Below, piece after piece: positions 1-8,510 of a stretch of DNA of 64,000 nt. The translations under genes were made by a program, and so were the position numbers. Source of the stretch: Nocardiopsis ganjiahuensis DSM 45031 (GTDB taxonomy: Bacteria > Actinomycetota > Actinomycetes > Streptosporangiales > Streptosporangiaceae); NCBI RefSeq assembly GCF_000341085.1, contig NZ_ANBA01000006.1, positions 245,108-309,107 of the forward strand, read 5' to 3'. The number at the start of each line of letters is the position of its first letter. Within the stretch, counting starts at the first letter, position 1. The notes beneath the pieces are model-generated. The model saw only the letters and a program-made list of their open reading frames with translations. It did no database searches and was not told the origin of the DNA.

Positions 1-660
1 GATCTGCTGCAGTCGGCCGGGGCCGCCCTGGCCGAACTGCATGCGCACGTCGTTCCCGGACCGCCCGTCCTCCCTTCGCCCCAAGGGCCGGCCCGGTTGA
101 CGCGGTGGCTGGGCGGAAGCGCGCGGCACCGGGCGTCCGGGCGCCTGCGCGAGGAGGCCGTCCGTTTCCTGGGCGAATCCCGAATGCGCACGGCCCGGCT
201 CTGGTGCGCCGACCTGCAGGGCGAGAACGTACGACTGTCCGGTGTCCTCCTGCACGGAGCACCGGGCCTCGGCCTGCTCATCCCCTCTGTGGAACCGGGG
301 ACCGGCGGTTCTTCGGCGGTACTGCTCACCGGAGAGGAGCTGACCACCGGTCCCGCCGAGTTCGACCTGGGCTGGATAGCGGGTGAGCTCGTCGAACACC
401 GGGAGGTCTCCGCGGGCGACAGCCAGGAACAGCAGTCGCTGATCAACGCTCTTCTCACGGGTTACGGAGCCACCGCGGACCTGGACGCGGTCGCCCGGAC
501 CGCCGTGCTGCGCATGTTCGTCCACGTCCACGATTTCGCGACCTACGTGGGGTGGCACGAGTCCGTCCGCACCCATCTCGCGCTCCTGGCGGACGCCATC
601 GATGCTGCCGACAGCGCGCTCCTGAAGCAGCCCCTGCGACCGAAGGACCGACGGCCATGA
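1..660 (+). CDS. Phosphotransferase-like protein, C-terminal part (RiPP-associated, class V lanthipeptide type)
   Basis: The frame is open from the first base and ends at 660, so the 5' end lies outside the window; about 219 residues are visible. An LAELHAH helix near the start, a motif reading VLLHGAPGLG, and the sequence FDLGWIAGELVEHRE recall the C-lobe of aminoglycoside-phosphotransferase-like kinases, with degenerate catalytic residues. The segment HDFATYVGW near the end resembles kinase-like proteins of class V lanthipeptide and thioamitide clusters, which work with HopA1-like partners in Ser/Thr modification. Its stop overlaps the ATG of the following M16 peptidase gene, so the two are translationally coupled and this gene belongs to the peptidase/exporter operon. 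The family call is moderate because the N-lobe is missing; the operon membership is firm. Confidence 0.55.
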   Translation, partial: DLLQSAGAALAELHAHVVPGPPVLPSPQGPARLTRWLGGSARHRASGRLREEAVRFLGESRMRTARLWCADLQGENVRLSGVLLHGAPGLGLLIPSVEPGTGGSSAVLLTGEELTTGPAEFDLGWIAGELVEHREVSAGDSQEQQSLINALLTGYGATADLDAVARTAVLRMFVHVHDFATYVGWHESVRTHLALLADAIDAADSALLKQPLRPKDRRP

Positions 661-1946
661 CCGCGACAGCAACGGAACACAACCCCGCCCGCACTCTGGA
701 CAACGGCCTCCGTGTCCGCACGGTCCCGGTCGGGTCGGTCACCGCCGCGGGGGTCGCCCTGCACTACGGGGTCGGTTTCCGTTCGGACCCCGTCGCCTAT
801 CCCGGTATGGCTCACCTGGTGGAGCACCTCATGTTCCAGGGCGCGGGCTCCGGCGAGTCCGACCACTTCACCTGGGTCGAGGCCATGGGCGGGTTCTGCA
901 ACGCGTCCACCCGACAGGACTACACCGACTACTACACGATCGTCCCGTCGGACCACCTCGACGACGTCATGTCTCTGGAGGCCCGACGCATCAGGGAGCC
1001 CCGCGTCACCGAGGTGGGCCTGCGTACGCAGATCAACGTGATCGGTGAGGAGATCGAAGCCAAGTCGCGACGCCCCTACGGGCGCTTCCCGTGGCCACTC
1101 ATCTCCCCCGTGCTGTTCGACGCCTACCCCAACGCCCACGACGGTTACGGGGACACCGGAGCCCTCGCCGAGGCCGGCCTGTCCGACTGCCTCGACTTCT
1201 TCCACCGGTTCTACACACCGTCCAACGCCGTCCTCACCATCAGCGGGGACATCGACCCCGAGCGAGCGCTCGACCTCGCCGAGACCCACTTCGGTTCGCT
1301 TCCCGCCCTGCCCGCGCCGGACACCGGAGTCGCGTGGGAACCGGTGCCCGACCGCCTGCGTACCGGCACCGCGTACGACCCCCTGGCCACCCGTCCCGGG
1401 TTCGCCCTCGGGTACCGGGCCCCGGACGCGTCGCTGTCCCTCACCCCGCACTTCGCGCTGTCCCTGGTGGCGGACATCCTCACCAGCGGGCCCGACCCCC
1501 TGCTCGCACGTGTGGCGCGCGAGCGGACCGGCGAGCCGGTCAGCGTCTCCGCCCGCAGCGGGCTGTTCGACTTCCTCGACGCGAGGGACCCCGACATGTG
1601 GATCCTCTCCGCGATCCACCCGGAGGAGGTCAGCGGCGACCTCGTCCTCGACCTCGTGGACACCGAGATCCGACGCCTGGCCGAGCACGGGGTCCACAGC
1701 CTCGACCTGGCCCGCGCCCGAGCCCGCAGGCTCGCTTCCTTCCACCGTAAAACCGACCAGTTGGGGGCCCGCACCCGCGTGGTGGGCCGCGGCGCGCTCC
1801 TCTTCGGCGACGGCGACCTGCCCCGCACCATCCACCGCGGTTTCACCGAGGCCACCGAGCAGGATGTCGCGGACGCAGCCCGGTGGCTGACCCGGGAGGG
1901 GCGCGCGCTGCTGCACCTCTCCCCCGAGGGAAAGGACACCCCCTGA
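657..1946 (+). CDS. M16 zinc peptidase, catalytic subunit
   Basis: 429 residues, the usual length of a half-size M16B (pitrilysin/processing-peptidase) protein. The inverted zinc motif HLVEH lies near residue 60 and the distal zinc-ligand region reads VIGEEIE near residue 130, so the catalytic site looks complete. The ATG is used because it overlaps the stop of the preceding phosphotransferase-like gene (ATGA). Its own stop overlaps the start of a second M16 protein that lacks the zinc motif, the classic arrangement of heterodimeric M16B peptidases. In RiPP clusters of this gene content such pairs are thought to remove leader peptides. It has no signal peptide, so it is probably cytoplasmic. 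Family call firm; leader-peptidase role inferred from neighbours. Confidence 0.88.
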   Translation: MTATATEHNPARTLDNGLRVRTVPVGSVTAAGVALHYGVGFRSDPVAYPGMAHLVEHLMFQGAGSGESDHFTWVEAMGGFCNASTRQDYTDYYTIVPSDHLDDVMSLEARRIREPRVTEVGLRTQINVIGEEIEAKSRRPYGRFPWPLISPVLFDAYPNAHDGYGDTGALAEAGLSDCLDFFHRFYTPSNAVLTISGDIDPERALDLAETHFGSLPALPAPDTGVAWEPVPDRLRTGTAYDPLATRPGFALGYRAPDASLSLTPHFALSLVADILTSGPDPLLARVARERTGEPVSVSARSGLFDFLDARDPDMWILSAIHPEEVSGDLVLDLVDTEIRRLAEHGVHSLDLARARARRLASFHRKTDQLGARTRVVGRGALLFGDGDLPRTIHRGFTEATEQDVADAARWLTREGRALLHLSPEGKDTP

Positions 1947-3250
1947 TGCGCCTGTCGGACCTGCACGAGCGCTCCCTGGCCAACGGCCTGCGCACCATCT
2001 GCATGCCCCATGGAGACGCTCCGTTGGCGGAGGTACGGCTGGTCGTCCCCGAACTGAGCGAGACCCCCCGTGCGCTCTTCGAGGCGCAGCTGCGCGCACA
2101 CCTGGTGACCCTGCACGAGGGCGACCCCTCGGTCAGCCTCCCCGACCTGGAGCAGTCAGCCGTGATCCTGGGCGGCAGCGCCTCGCCCTGGGCCACCGTC
2201 CTCAGCGGAAGCTGCGGCGCGGACGACCTGCCCCGACTGCTGCGCTACCTGTCCGGCGCGGTCACGTACTCCGTGGTCTCCGCCGAGGCCACCGCCCGGG
2301 AGTACGAAACCTTCGCCGCACAGGCGTGCGCCTCGGCCGCCTACCCGCACGTTCTCGCGGTCGACGGCCTCTACCAGCACCTCTACGGGGAGCACGCCGC
2401 GGGCAATCGGGCCGGCACAGCCCGGTACGAAGCCACCGCCCCGAACGAGGACAGTTCCGTCGCCTCCTCCGGCGGCCTCGGTCCGCAGGAAGCCCTGCTC
2501 CTGGTCGTCGGTGGCAGCCTCGATCCGGCCGAGGTGTTCCGGCACGTCGAGGAACACTTCGGCGGTTGGGAGGGCTCCACTCCGGGGTGGGTGGTCCCCG
2601 AGGTGCCCGCGCTGCGCCCGGGCCCGCCCACCGTGATGGACGTCCCGGGCTCCTCTCGCGCCCATGTCCGGCTGCGCGCGGAGGCCGTTCCGCACGACCA
2701 CGAGCTCTACGCGCCGCTCTTCCTGGCCCTGAACACGCTCAGCGGTGGCGCGGTCTCGACCCGGCTCACCCGCAACCTGCGCAACGAGAACGGCTACGTG
2801 TACGGCGCCAACGCGTTCATCGACTCCTTCCCCGGGGCGAATCTGATCGCGGTCGAGGCCGAGACGTCGATCACCACCGCCCACGAGGTCCTCGCCGGTA
2901 TCGCGCAGGAGCTGCGCGGTATGGCAGACCACCCGCCCAGCGAGGAGGACTTCCAGGCCGCTCGGCGCTTCGCTGCCGGGTGCATGCGGACCCGGCTCAC
3001 TTCGCAGGCCGAGGTGGCCTCGGCGTTGATCGATCTGGCCCTGAACGGTGCGGACCCCATGGAGCTGACCGAGTTCGGGGCCCTGCTCTCCCGGGTGACC
3101 TACGACGAGGTCGTGGACGTGGCGCGGGAGTACTTCGCCCCCGAGCGCTTCACCGGCGTGGTCTGCGGCGACGCCTCGCTCCTCGGTTCCCCGGCTCTGA
3201 TCCCGAACCCCACGCCCGACAACGAACTGATCGAGAAGGTGGCCCTATGA
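1946..3250 (+). CDS. M16 peptidase-like protein, non-catalytic partner subunit
   Basis: 434 residues with M16 fold features. The segment RLTRNLRNENGYVYGANA in the C-terminal half matches the Arg/Tyr substrate-binding region of non-catalytic M16B subunits. No HxxEH motif is present where it should lie; the N-terminal half reads LRAHLVTLHEG at the equivalent place. It should therefore not bind zinc and needs the preceding catalytic gene product as partner. The ATG overlaps the upstream stop (TGATG), and its own stop overlaps the exporter start, so stoichiometric coupled translation is expected. By analogy with known heterodimeric M16B enzymes it would form half of a closed peptidase chamber. 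Confidence 0.85.
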   Translation: MRLSDLHERSLANGLRTICMPHGDAPLAEVRLVVPELSETPRALFEAQLRAHLVTLHEGDPSVSLPDLEQSAVILGGSASPWATVLSGSCGADDLPRLLRYLSGAVTYSVVSAEATAREYETFAAQACASAAYPHVLAVDGLYQHLYGEHAAGNRAGTARYEATAPNEDSSVASSGGLGPQEALLLVVGGSLDPAEVFRHVEEHFGGWEGSTPGWVVPEVPALRPGPPTVMDVPGSSRAHVRLRAEAVPHDHELYAPLFLALNTLSGGAVSTRLTRNLRNENGYVYGANAFIDSFPGANLIAVEAETSITTAHEVLAGIAQELRGMADHPPSEEDFQAARRFAAGCMRTRLTSQAEVASALIDLALNGADPMELTEFGALLSRVTYDEVVDVAREYFAPERFTGVVCGDASLLGSPALIPNPTPDNELIEKVAL

Positions 3251-5055
3251 ACACCGAAGCACCGGACCCGCGAGTCGAACGGCCCGGGTTGAGACACCTG
3301 CTCCAGTACGCCCGCCCCTACAGTCTGACCTTGTGGACCGGGGGGCTGATCACCATCGTCGCGGCGCTGCTCACCCTCGCACAGCCGTTGGTGGCGAAGT
3401 TCTTCTTGGAGGACATGGCCTCTGGCGGACCGAATCTGGGCCTGGTGGTCCTGTTGGCCGCCCTGCTGCTGTTCGCGACCGTTCTCGCCGCCATCGGCAA
3501 CTACCTGACCGAGCGCACGGCGGAGAACATCGTCTTCGGTGTCCGCCGGCAGATGGTCGAGCGAATCATGCGACTGCGCATGACGGTGCTCGATCGGAGC
3601 AGCCCTGGTGACCTGCTCTCCCGCGTGGTCTCGGATAGCAACCAGCTCCGCACCGCCACGACCAGGAACCTGGTCGACCTGGTCATCGGCCTGTTCCAGC
3701 TGGCGGGCATCCTGGTCCTCATGGCCTACCTGGACCTGGCCCTGCTGGGCCTGGTCCTGGCGGTGGTGGTCGTCGTCGGTATCGCCTTCGCCGCGATCGT
3801 GCCCAGGATCAAGCGGGCCAGCCTGCTCGTCCAGGAAGCGCTCGGCGAGATGGGCGGCACCCTGGAGCGCTCCATCACCTCGCTGCGAACGATCAAGGCC
3901 AGCGGCTCCGAGGGCCGCGAGATCGCGACCGTCAACGCGGCTTCCGGGAAGGCCCTGGACGAGGGCAAGCGGGCGGCCATCTGGTTCTCCGCGGGAAGCA
4001 TGTCCACCGGTCTTCTGGTGCAGGTCTCGTTCCTGGTGATCCTCGGCGTGGGCGGCGCACGCGCCGCGGCGGGCGGACTGGACCTGGCCGTTTTGGTCGC
4101 GTTCCTGCTCTACCTCTTCTACCTGACCGGCCCGGCCACCCAGGTGACCAGCGCGGTGAGCGGTCTGCAGGCCGGCCTGGCCGCGCTGCACCGGATCCGT
4201 GAGGTGGAGGCCTACGAGTACGAGGAGAGCGCGTCCACGCAGGTCTCCCTGGCCAGCGCGGAGCTGGCCCGGCACCCGCGTCCGGTGTCGGTGTCCTTCC
4301 GCAACGTGCGCTTCGGGTACGACCCCGGCGGACCGCCGGTCTTCGACGAGCTCACCTTCGATGCCCCGGTCGGCAGTATGACCGCCGTCGTCGGCCCCTC
4401 CGCTGCGGGCAAGAGCACGATCTTCTCGCTCGTGGAGAGGTTCTACGACCCCCAGGCCGGGAGTGTTCGCCTCGACGGCCGGGACGTGGCCGAGTGGCCC
4501 CTAGCCGAGCTGCGGAACAGCATCGGCTACGTCGAGCAGGAAGCACCCGTGCTCTCCGGCACCCTGCGGGAGAACCTGCTCATGGCGGCCTCGGAGGCCT
4601 CCGAGGACGAGCTGCACGACGTCATCGAGCGCACGCGTCTGGGCACGCTGGTCAGCCGACTGGAGCAGGGTCTGGAAACCGAGGTCGGGCATCGCGGCGT
4701 CACCCTGTCCGGTGGCGAGCGCCAGCGCGTGGCCATCGCCCGGGCGCTGCTGCGCAAACCGCGGCTCCTCCTCCTGGACGAGGCGACCTCGCAGCTGGAC
4801 TCGATCAACGAGCAGGCCCTGCAGGAGACCATCGAAGCCGTCTCCGCCGTCACCACCGTGATGGTCATCGCCCACCGCCTGTCCACCGTGCGCGACGCGG
4901 ATCAGATCCTCGTCCTGGAACGCGGCTGTATCCGTTCCGCGGGCACCCATGAGGAGCTTCTTGCCGTGGATGATCTCTACATCGAGCTGTCGTCCCATCA
5001 GTTCGCCTCCCCGGCGTCCAGCACCCCCGCCCTGGAGACCGCCACCGGCCGGTGA
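3247..5055 (+). CDS. ABC exporter, fused permease-ATPase (probable peptide exporter)
   Basis: 602 residues in MsbA/LmrA-like order: six membrane segments over about residues 30-310, then an ATPase domain. Visible motifs are Walker A GPSAAGKST, Q-loop VEQEAPVL, signature LSGGERQRV, Walker B LLLLDEATS and the H-loop in MVIAHRLS. There is no N-terminal C39 peptidase domain, which fits leader cleavage by the separate M16 pair encoded just upstream. The start codon overlaps the upstream stop (ATGA). A very strong hairpin follows the gene at 5073-5127, so this is the last gene of the operon. Substrate unknown; export of the cluster's peptide is the natural inference. Confidence 0.88.
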   Translation: MNTEAPDPRVERPGLRHLLQYARPYSLTLWTGGLITIVAALLTLAQPLVAKFFLEDMASGGPNLGLVVLLAALLLFATVLAAIGNYLTERTAENIVFGVRRQMVERIMRLRMTVLDRSSPGDLLSRVVSDSNQLRTATTRNLVDLVIGLFQLAGILVLMAYLDLALLGLVLAVVVVVGIAFAAIVPRIKRASLLVQEALGEMGGTLERSITSLRTIKASGSEGREIATVNAASGKALDEGKRAAIWFSAGSMSTGLLVQVSFLVILGVGGARAAAGGLDLAVLVAFLLYLFYLTGPATQVTSAVSGLQAGLAALHRIREVEAYEYEESASTQVSLASAELARHPRPVSVSFRNVRFGYDPGGPPVFDELTFDAPVGSMTAVVGPSAAGKSTIFSLVERFYDPQAGSVRLDGRDVAEWPLAELRNSIGYVEQEAPVLSGTLRENLLMAASEASEDELHDVIERTRLGTLVSRLEQGLETEVGHRGVTLSGGERQRVAIARALLRKPRLLLLDEATSQLDSINEQALQETIEAVSAVTTVMVIAHRLSTVRDADQILVLERGCIRSAGTHEELLAVDDLYIELSSHQFASPASSTPALETATGR

Positions 5056-5072
5056 GCCCTCAGCGTGCCCGA

Positions 5073-5127
5073 CGAAGGGCGCCCGGTGGGGGAACGAGCT
5101 TCTCGTTCCCCCACCGGGCGCCCTTCG
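5073..5127. terminator. Strong hairpin terminator after the RiPP operon
   Basis: A perfect inverted repeat with 26-bp arms (5073-5098 and 5102-5127) and a 3-nt loop begins 17 bp after the exporter stop. There is no long T-run, as is common for actinomycete terminators. From the exporter stop to the end of the convergent regulator gene (5056-5404) I see no coding sequence, only this hairpin and smaller ones. Confidence 0.8.
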
Positions 5128-5354
5128 GTGTTCCCCGGACCGTCAACACACGATCCGGTGGCGTCCGGACCGACAGTGTGCGGCCCGGTGTCGCACACTC
5201 CGGGTCCGGGTGACCGGGCGGCCAGGGCCAGCAAGACGGCCGGAACAGGGTGGGCGGAGCGGGTGGAACAGGCGGACATGACAACGCGCACGCGGGATAC
5301 GCGTGCGCGAGTGTCGTTACGGGGCGGGCCGGAGAAACGGGAAATCGCGGTGTC

Positions 5355-5374
5355 CGGGCGAGCTAGTTCGCCCG
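5355..5374 (-). terminator. Hairpin downstream of the LuxR-type gene
   Basis: Inverted repeat CGGGCGA / TCGCCCG with a 6-nt loop, 30 bp beyond the stop of the minus-strand LuxR gene. A second inverted repeat (GCGCACGCG / CGCGTGCGC) lies at 5286-5308 and may act with it. Confidence 0.45.
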
Positions 5375-5404
5375 CCAATGTACGGCGTCCCCCGCGGAAA
5401 GGCG

Positions 5405-6100
5405 TCAGACCGCGGCCAGGGTGCGCTCCCCGTTCCGGACGGGGCCGCCCTGGCGTTGGGCGATCAGCTGGGAACGGCGCTGGCAACCGAACTTGCGGAG
5501 CAGGTTCGAGACGTGGAACTTCACCGCGCCCATGCTGAGGATCAGCTGGCCCGCGATCTGGGCGTTGGACATCCCCTGGACGAGGAGGTCCAGGACCTCG
5601 CGTTCGCGCCGGGTCAGCTGCTCCCCGAACAGTGGTTCGGTGGAACCGAAGTGTGCGCGTAGGACCGGGCGCATGTTCGCCATCCAACGGGCGGCGAAGG
5701 TCGGAGAGATCCATACGGCCCCGCCGAGCGCCTGCTCCACTGCGTGCGCGATGTTGCCGTCCAGGTCGTCACGGTCGACGATCGCGTTGGCCCCCCACTG
5801 GGTGACCTCCGCGAAACGGGGGTCGGATTCCCCGTTGAGGAGGACTACGGACTTCGGCCTCCGCTCCTCGAACGGTTGTCCCTCGGGCAGGGACATGCTC
5901 AGGGCGACGCCGCTGCCGAGCATGACGGCGTCGAACCGGTCGAGTGCGTCGGTGTCCAGATCATCCGACCCCTCCACCAGTTCGGTGGTGTGCCACCCCT
6001 TGGCCTCCAGTACGGACCGGATTCGGCGGGTCAGCAAGGCCCCTCCGAGACACAGGCCGATGCGGATCGTGTCCTTTTCATTCGGGTTCTCAGTGCTCAT
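5405..6100 (-). CDS. LuxR/NarL-type regulator with atypical receiver-like N-terminus
   Basis: 231 residues. The C-terminus is a clear LuxR helix-turn-helix (LTRREREVLDLLVQGMSNAQ, then the recognition-helix region AVKFHVSNLLRKFG). The N-terminal 120 residues look like a receiver fold, but the strand that normally carries the phospho-acceptor Asp reads FDAVMLGSG with no Asp at the expected spot, so phosphorylation is unlikely. The ATG at 6100 is chosen for the GGGAG ribosome-binding site 10 bases upstream; an in-frame extension to 6211 lacks one. It converges on the RiPP operon and may be its regulator, as LuxR genes are common in such clusters. That link is inference. Confidence 0.8.
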   Translation of the reverse strand: MSTENPNEKDTIRIGLCLGGALLTRRIRSVLEAKGWHTTELVEGSDDLDTDALDRFDAVMLGSGVALSMSLPEGQPFEERRPKSVVLLNGESDPRFAEVTQWGANAIVDRDDLDGNIAHAVEQALGGAVWISPTFAARWMANMRPVLRAHFGSTEPLFGEQLTRREREVLDLLVQGMSNAQIAGQLILSMGAVKFHVSNLLRKFGCQRRSQLIAQRQGGPVRNGERTLAAV

Positions 6101-6203
6101 CCGTGTGGTCTCCCAGCTCGGGCGATGTACGGGAAAGATTCCAAACGCCGGTCGCACGACCATCACGCGGCGCGCACCGAAATCGGGGCGGGCATGGGAA
6201 GGA

Positions 6204-6275
6204 GCGAGCACCCGACTAGCACCGAAGGAACCCCTCCTAGCGGAGGGGTTCCTTCGGTGCTAGTCGGGTGCTCGC
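6204..6275. terminator. Exceptionally long perfect hairpin
   Basis: Arms 6204-6237 and 6242-6275 are perfect 34-bp complements around the 4-nt loop TAGC. It lies between two minus-strand genes: 44 bp after the stop of the small membrane protein and 104 bp before the LuxR-type start. A terminator for the small gene is the simplest reading; insulation of the regulator promoter is possible. Confidence 0.7.
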
Positions 6276-6318
6276 ACCGGTGGCGGTGCCTACTTTTCCA
6301 CCAATCACTCCGGTTCCG

Positions 6319-6522
6319 TCACGAGGCCGACTGCTGGACCTTGCCGCGCTGGCCGGAAACGCTCAGGATGGCGAATCCGAGAAGGGAAGCGGCCCCGACC
6401 AACGAGCCCCCCAGCCGGGCACCGGTGAACGGGTCGAGGAAAGCGACAGCGGAGCTGGCGGCAAGCAGGACGACGGACAGGACGATCAGGGACTTGTGAG
6501 CGGTGCTCTTCTTCTCGAACAT
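6319..6522 (-). CDS. Small two-helix membrane protein
   Basis: 67 residues starting MFEKKSTAHK. Hydrophobic segments at about residues 11-29 (SLIVLSVVLLAASSAVAF) and 38-55 predict two membrane helices joined by a short loop containing DPFTG. A good ribosome-binding site (GAGGTGAGG) precedes the ATG. There are no cysteines, so it is not an obvious lanthipeptide precursor. It sits between the two strong hairpins and the hypothetical genes to the right. Function unknown; a membrane-insertion or immunity role beside the RiPP operon is only speculation. The following 493 bp (6523-7015) hold no gene I can support. Confidence 0.6.
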   Translation of the reverse strand: MFEKKSTAHKSLIVLSVVLLAASSAVAFLDPFTGARLGGSLVGAASLLGFAILSVSGQRGKVQQSAS

Positions 6523-7015
6523 GGTTCCTCACCTCTTCTTCGGTTCATCTGTGGGGAGGGGATCCCATGAGTCGAGGTAGCGGCTCCCGAAACCCCTGCC
6601 TGGTCATCCCTCCGTTTCGTATCCAACGGTTCCCCGGCCCGTTCACACCGCCGTCACACGAACGCAGAGTGTTCAGTTCCTCACTCGAGGCTTGACAGGG
6701 CCCGGAAGCGGTGGGGGCACCTGACATCGCGTGGAGCGCGGACGTTGGTCCCGCGCCGGGGGAGGCCGATGACCACTCGGAAGGATCTACCGGATTCCGC
6801 GGGAGGGTCACTCCGGACTGCGGATCCCGCACCGCGTGGCTAACCCGGGTGAGCTGCCCACTGGTCCACAAGAGTCATGCGCCCCAGGCCCTCTCGGACG
6901 TACCCTGGAAGTCCTCTCTCCCTGTGGGATCGGTTCCGTCGCGCCCGCGCCCACACCGCCCCGGCGCCGGGGTTACCGTCCTGTCCTGCGACGCCGTTGT
7001 CCCGGGAGGTGAGCG

Positions 7016-7477
7016 GTGGCCCACAGCCCTGGTGTGCGCGACCGGCTCCACGACCACGTCGCCCTGGACGAGATCGAGCTCTACGCTGAGGTCCTCATCG
7101 CCGTGGCCGACACCGACCACCCGCTCAGCCCCGCCGAGATCGACCGCGTCCTCGGCCTCACTTCCAGGTCCCTGCCGGACGACCCCCCGCAACCCCCTCC
7201 CCCCGGTGACACGGCCCCCGGCACGGCGCGCCCCGACGAAGGGGCCCCGCGCGTCCCCGACGAGGAGGCCCGGCGCGTCCCCGACCCCGCCGACGACGGC
7301 CCCGCCGCCCCCGGGGTCAGGATCGTCGGCCCCGTGCCCCCGGCCCGGAACGGCCACGACCCGACGACCGCCGGCCTCCCTCTCCACAACGCGCTCGCGG
7401 ACAGCACCCGGGCCGCCCACTCACTGTGCGGACCGTTCCCGCCCCGGTTCATGCCCTGGCGCGCCTGGCACATCTGA
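7016..7477 (+). CDS. Hypothetical protein, actinobacterial
   Basis: 153 residues from a GTG preceded by GGGAGGTG. The first 55 residues are acidic and helical (LDEIELYAEVLIAVADTDHP, then PAEIDRVLG), resembling a short conserved domain of actinobacterial hypothetical proteins. The middle is a Pro/Asp/Arg-rich low-complexity linker containing the near-repeat PRVPDEEARRVPD, and the tail is PRFMPWRAWHI. No catalytic motif, signal peptide or membrane segment is visible. Function unknown. It stands alone, 148 bp before a membrane-anchored protein on the same strand. Confidence 0.6.
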   Translation: MAHSPGVRDRLHDHVALDEIELYAEVLIAVADTDHPLSPAEIDRVLGLTSRSLPDDPPQPPPPGDTAPGTARPDEGAPRVPDEEARRVPDPADDGPAAPGVRIVGPVPPARNGHDPTTAGLPLHNALADSTRAAHSLCGPFPPRFMPWRAWHI

Positions 7478-7625
7478 GTCCCTTCCGTCCGGCCTCCGCC
7501 CCGGCCCCGCCGTGGAACGGCCTGATCCGGCCACTTCCTCCCCGCTCGGCGTGCACCCGTACTGGGTAGTACTCCTTCTGGACCCCACCGCCCCCAGAAC
7601 GGCCAGCCGCCCCTCAGGAGCCGAG

Positions 7626-8384
7626 ATGCAAGCAGGATCCGACAGGCCGGAACGCGAGGAAGAGCGCGCCCCCGCCGCCCGCCGCCCCGGTCGCCCCCGC
7701 TTCGACGACGGCGAGCCCGACAACGCACGCCGGGTCACCTTCGCCGTCGCCATCGTGGTGACCTTCCTCTTCCTCCTGATCACGGCGGGCGGACTCGGCT
7801 GGTTCCTCTCCAGCGGCGGACCTCTGTCCGGGGACGACTCGGCCGCTGGCTCCGGCGCGAACGACGGGTCGGAGGAGGCCGAGACGAGCACAGGATCGGA
7901 GCCCGCCGCCGGCGGAGAGGGCACCGTGACCGACTCCGGATCGGGACTCGCCTACGACCTGCCCGGCGAGGGCTGGGCCCGGCTCGGCGACGACCAGGTC
8001 CCGGCGGAGTACTCCTCGTACGCGGTGTACGGGTCAGCGGACGACCCGGACGCGATCATCGTCACCGGTACCGAGGACCTGGGTCCCCTGGAGCCCGTCG
8101 CGGTCTCCGGGGCGCGACTGGCCATGGACATGGTCGGCGGCCTGGTCACCGACAGCGGCGACGTGTGGGTCGAACCCTCCGGCCAGACCGACCTGGACGG
8201 CCTGCCCGCCTTCGGCGCCACCATGGGCAGCAACTCCGACGACGGCGAGAGCGGCTACGGCCGCTTCCTGGTGGTCGAGCTCACCGAGGACCGGGGGGCG
8301 TTCATGCTCGGTCTCAACACCGGCGGCGGCGACGAGGCCACCACGGGCATCGACGCCGCCTTCGATTCGGTCGGCACGATCTAG
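7626..8384 (+). CDS. Membrane-anchored extracytoplasmic protein, unknown function
   Basis: 252 residues. A charged cytoplasmic N-terminus (about 35 residues) is followed by a single membrane helix near residues 38-64 (VTFAVAIVVTFLFLLITAGG), then a Ser/Gly/Glu-rich linker and a globular domain of about 145 residues beginning SGLAYDLPGEGWARLGD. The layout (tail, anchor, low-complexity linker, beta-rich domain) is typical of actinobacterial cell-surface proteins. The ATG at 7626 is preceded by AGGAG; longer in-frame extensions run through non-coding-looking sequence. It converges on the double kinase gene with a strong hairpin between them. No specific function can be assigned. Confidence 0.72.
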   Translation: MQAGSDRPEREEERAPAARRPGRPRFDDGEPDNARRVTFAVAIVVTFLFLLITAGGLGWFLSSGGPLSGDDSAAGSGANDGSEEAETSTGSEPAAGGEGTVTDSGSGLAYDLPGEGWARLGDDQVPAEYSSYAVYGSADDPDAIIVTGTEDLGPLEPVAVSGARLAMDMVGGLVTDSGDVWVEPSGQTDLDGLPAFGATMGSNSDDGESGYGRFLVVELTEDRGAFMLGLNTGGGDEATTGIDAAFDSVGTI

Positions 8385-8451
8385 CCGGGCACCCCGGCCA
8401 CCCGGGCGCCGTTCCTCCGACAGTGACACTCCCGGCGCAGGCCCCCCGGAC

Positions 8452-8486
8452 GTTCCGCGGCGCCCCGGTCCAGGGCGCCGCGGAAC
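8452..8486. terminator. Bidirectional hairpin between convergent genes
   Basis: Perfect 14-bp arms GTTCCGCGGCGCCC / GGGCGCCGCGGAAC around a 7-nt loop, lying between the plus-strand gene ending at 8384 and the minus-strand kinase gene ending at 8511. Confidence 0.75.
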
Positions 8487-8510
8487 AGGGCCGGGGCCCA
8501 GAGCGAGGGC

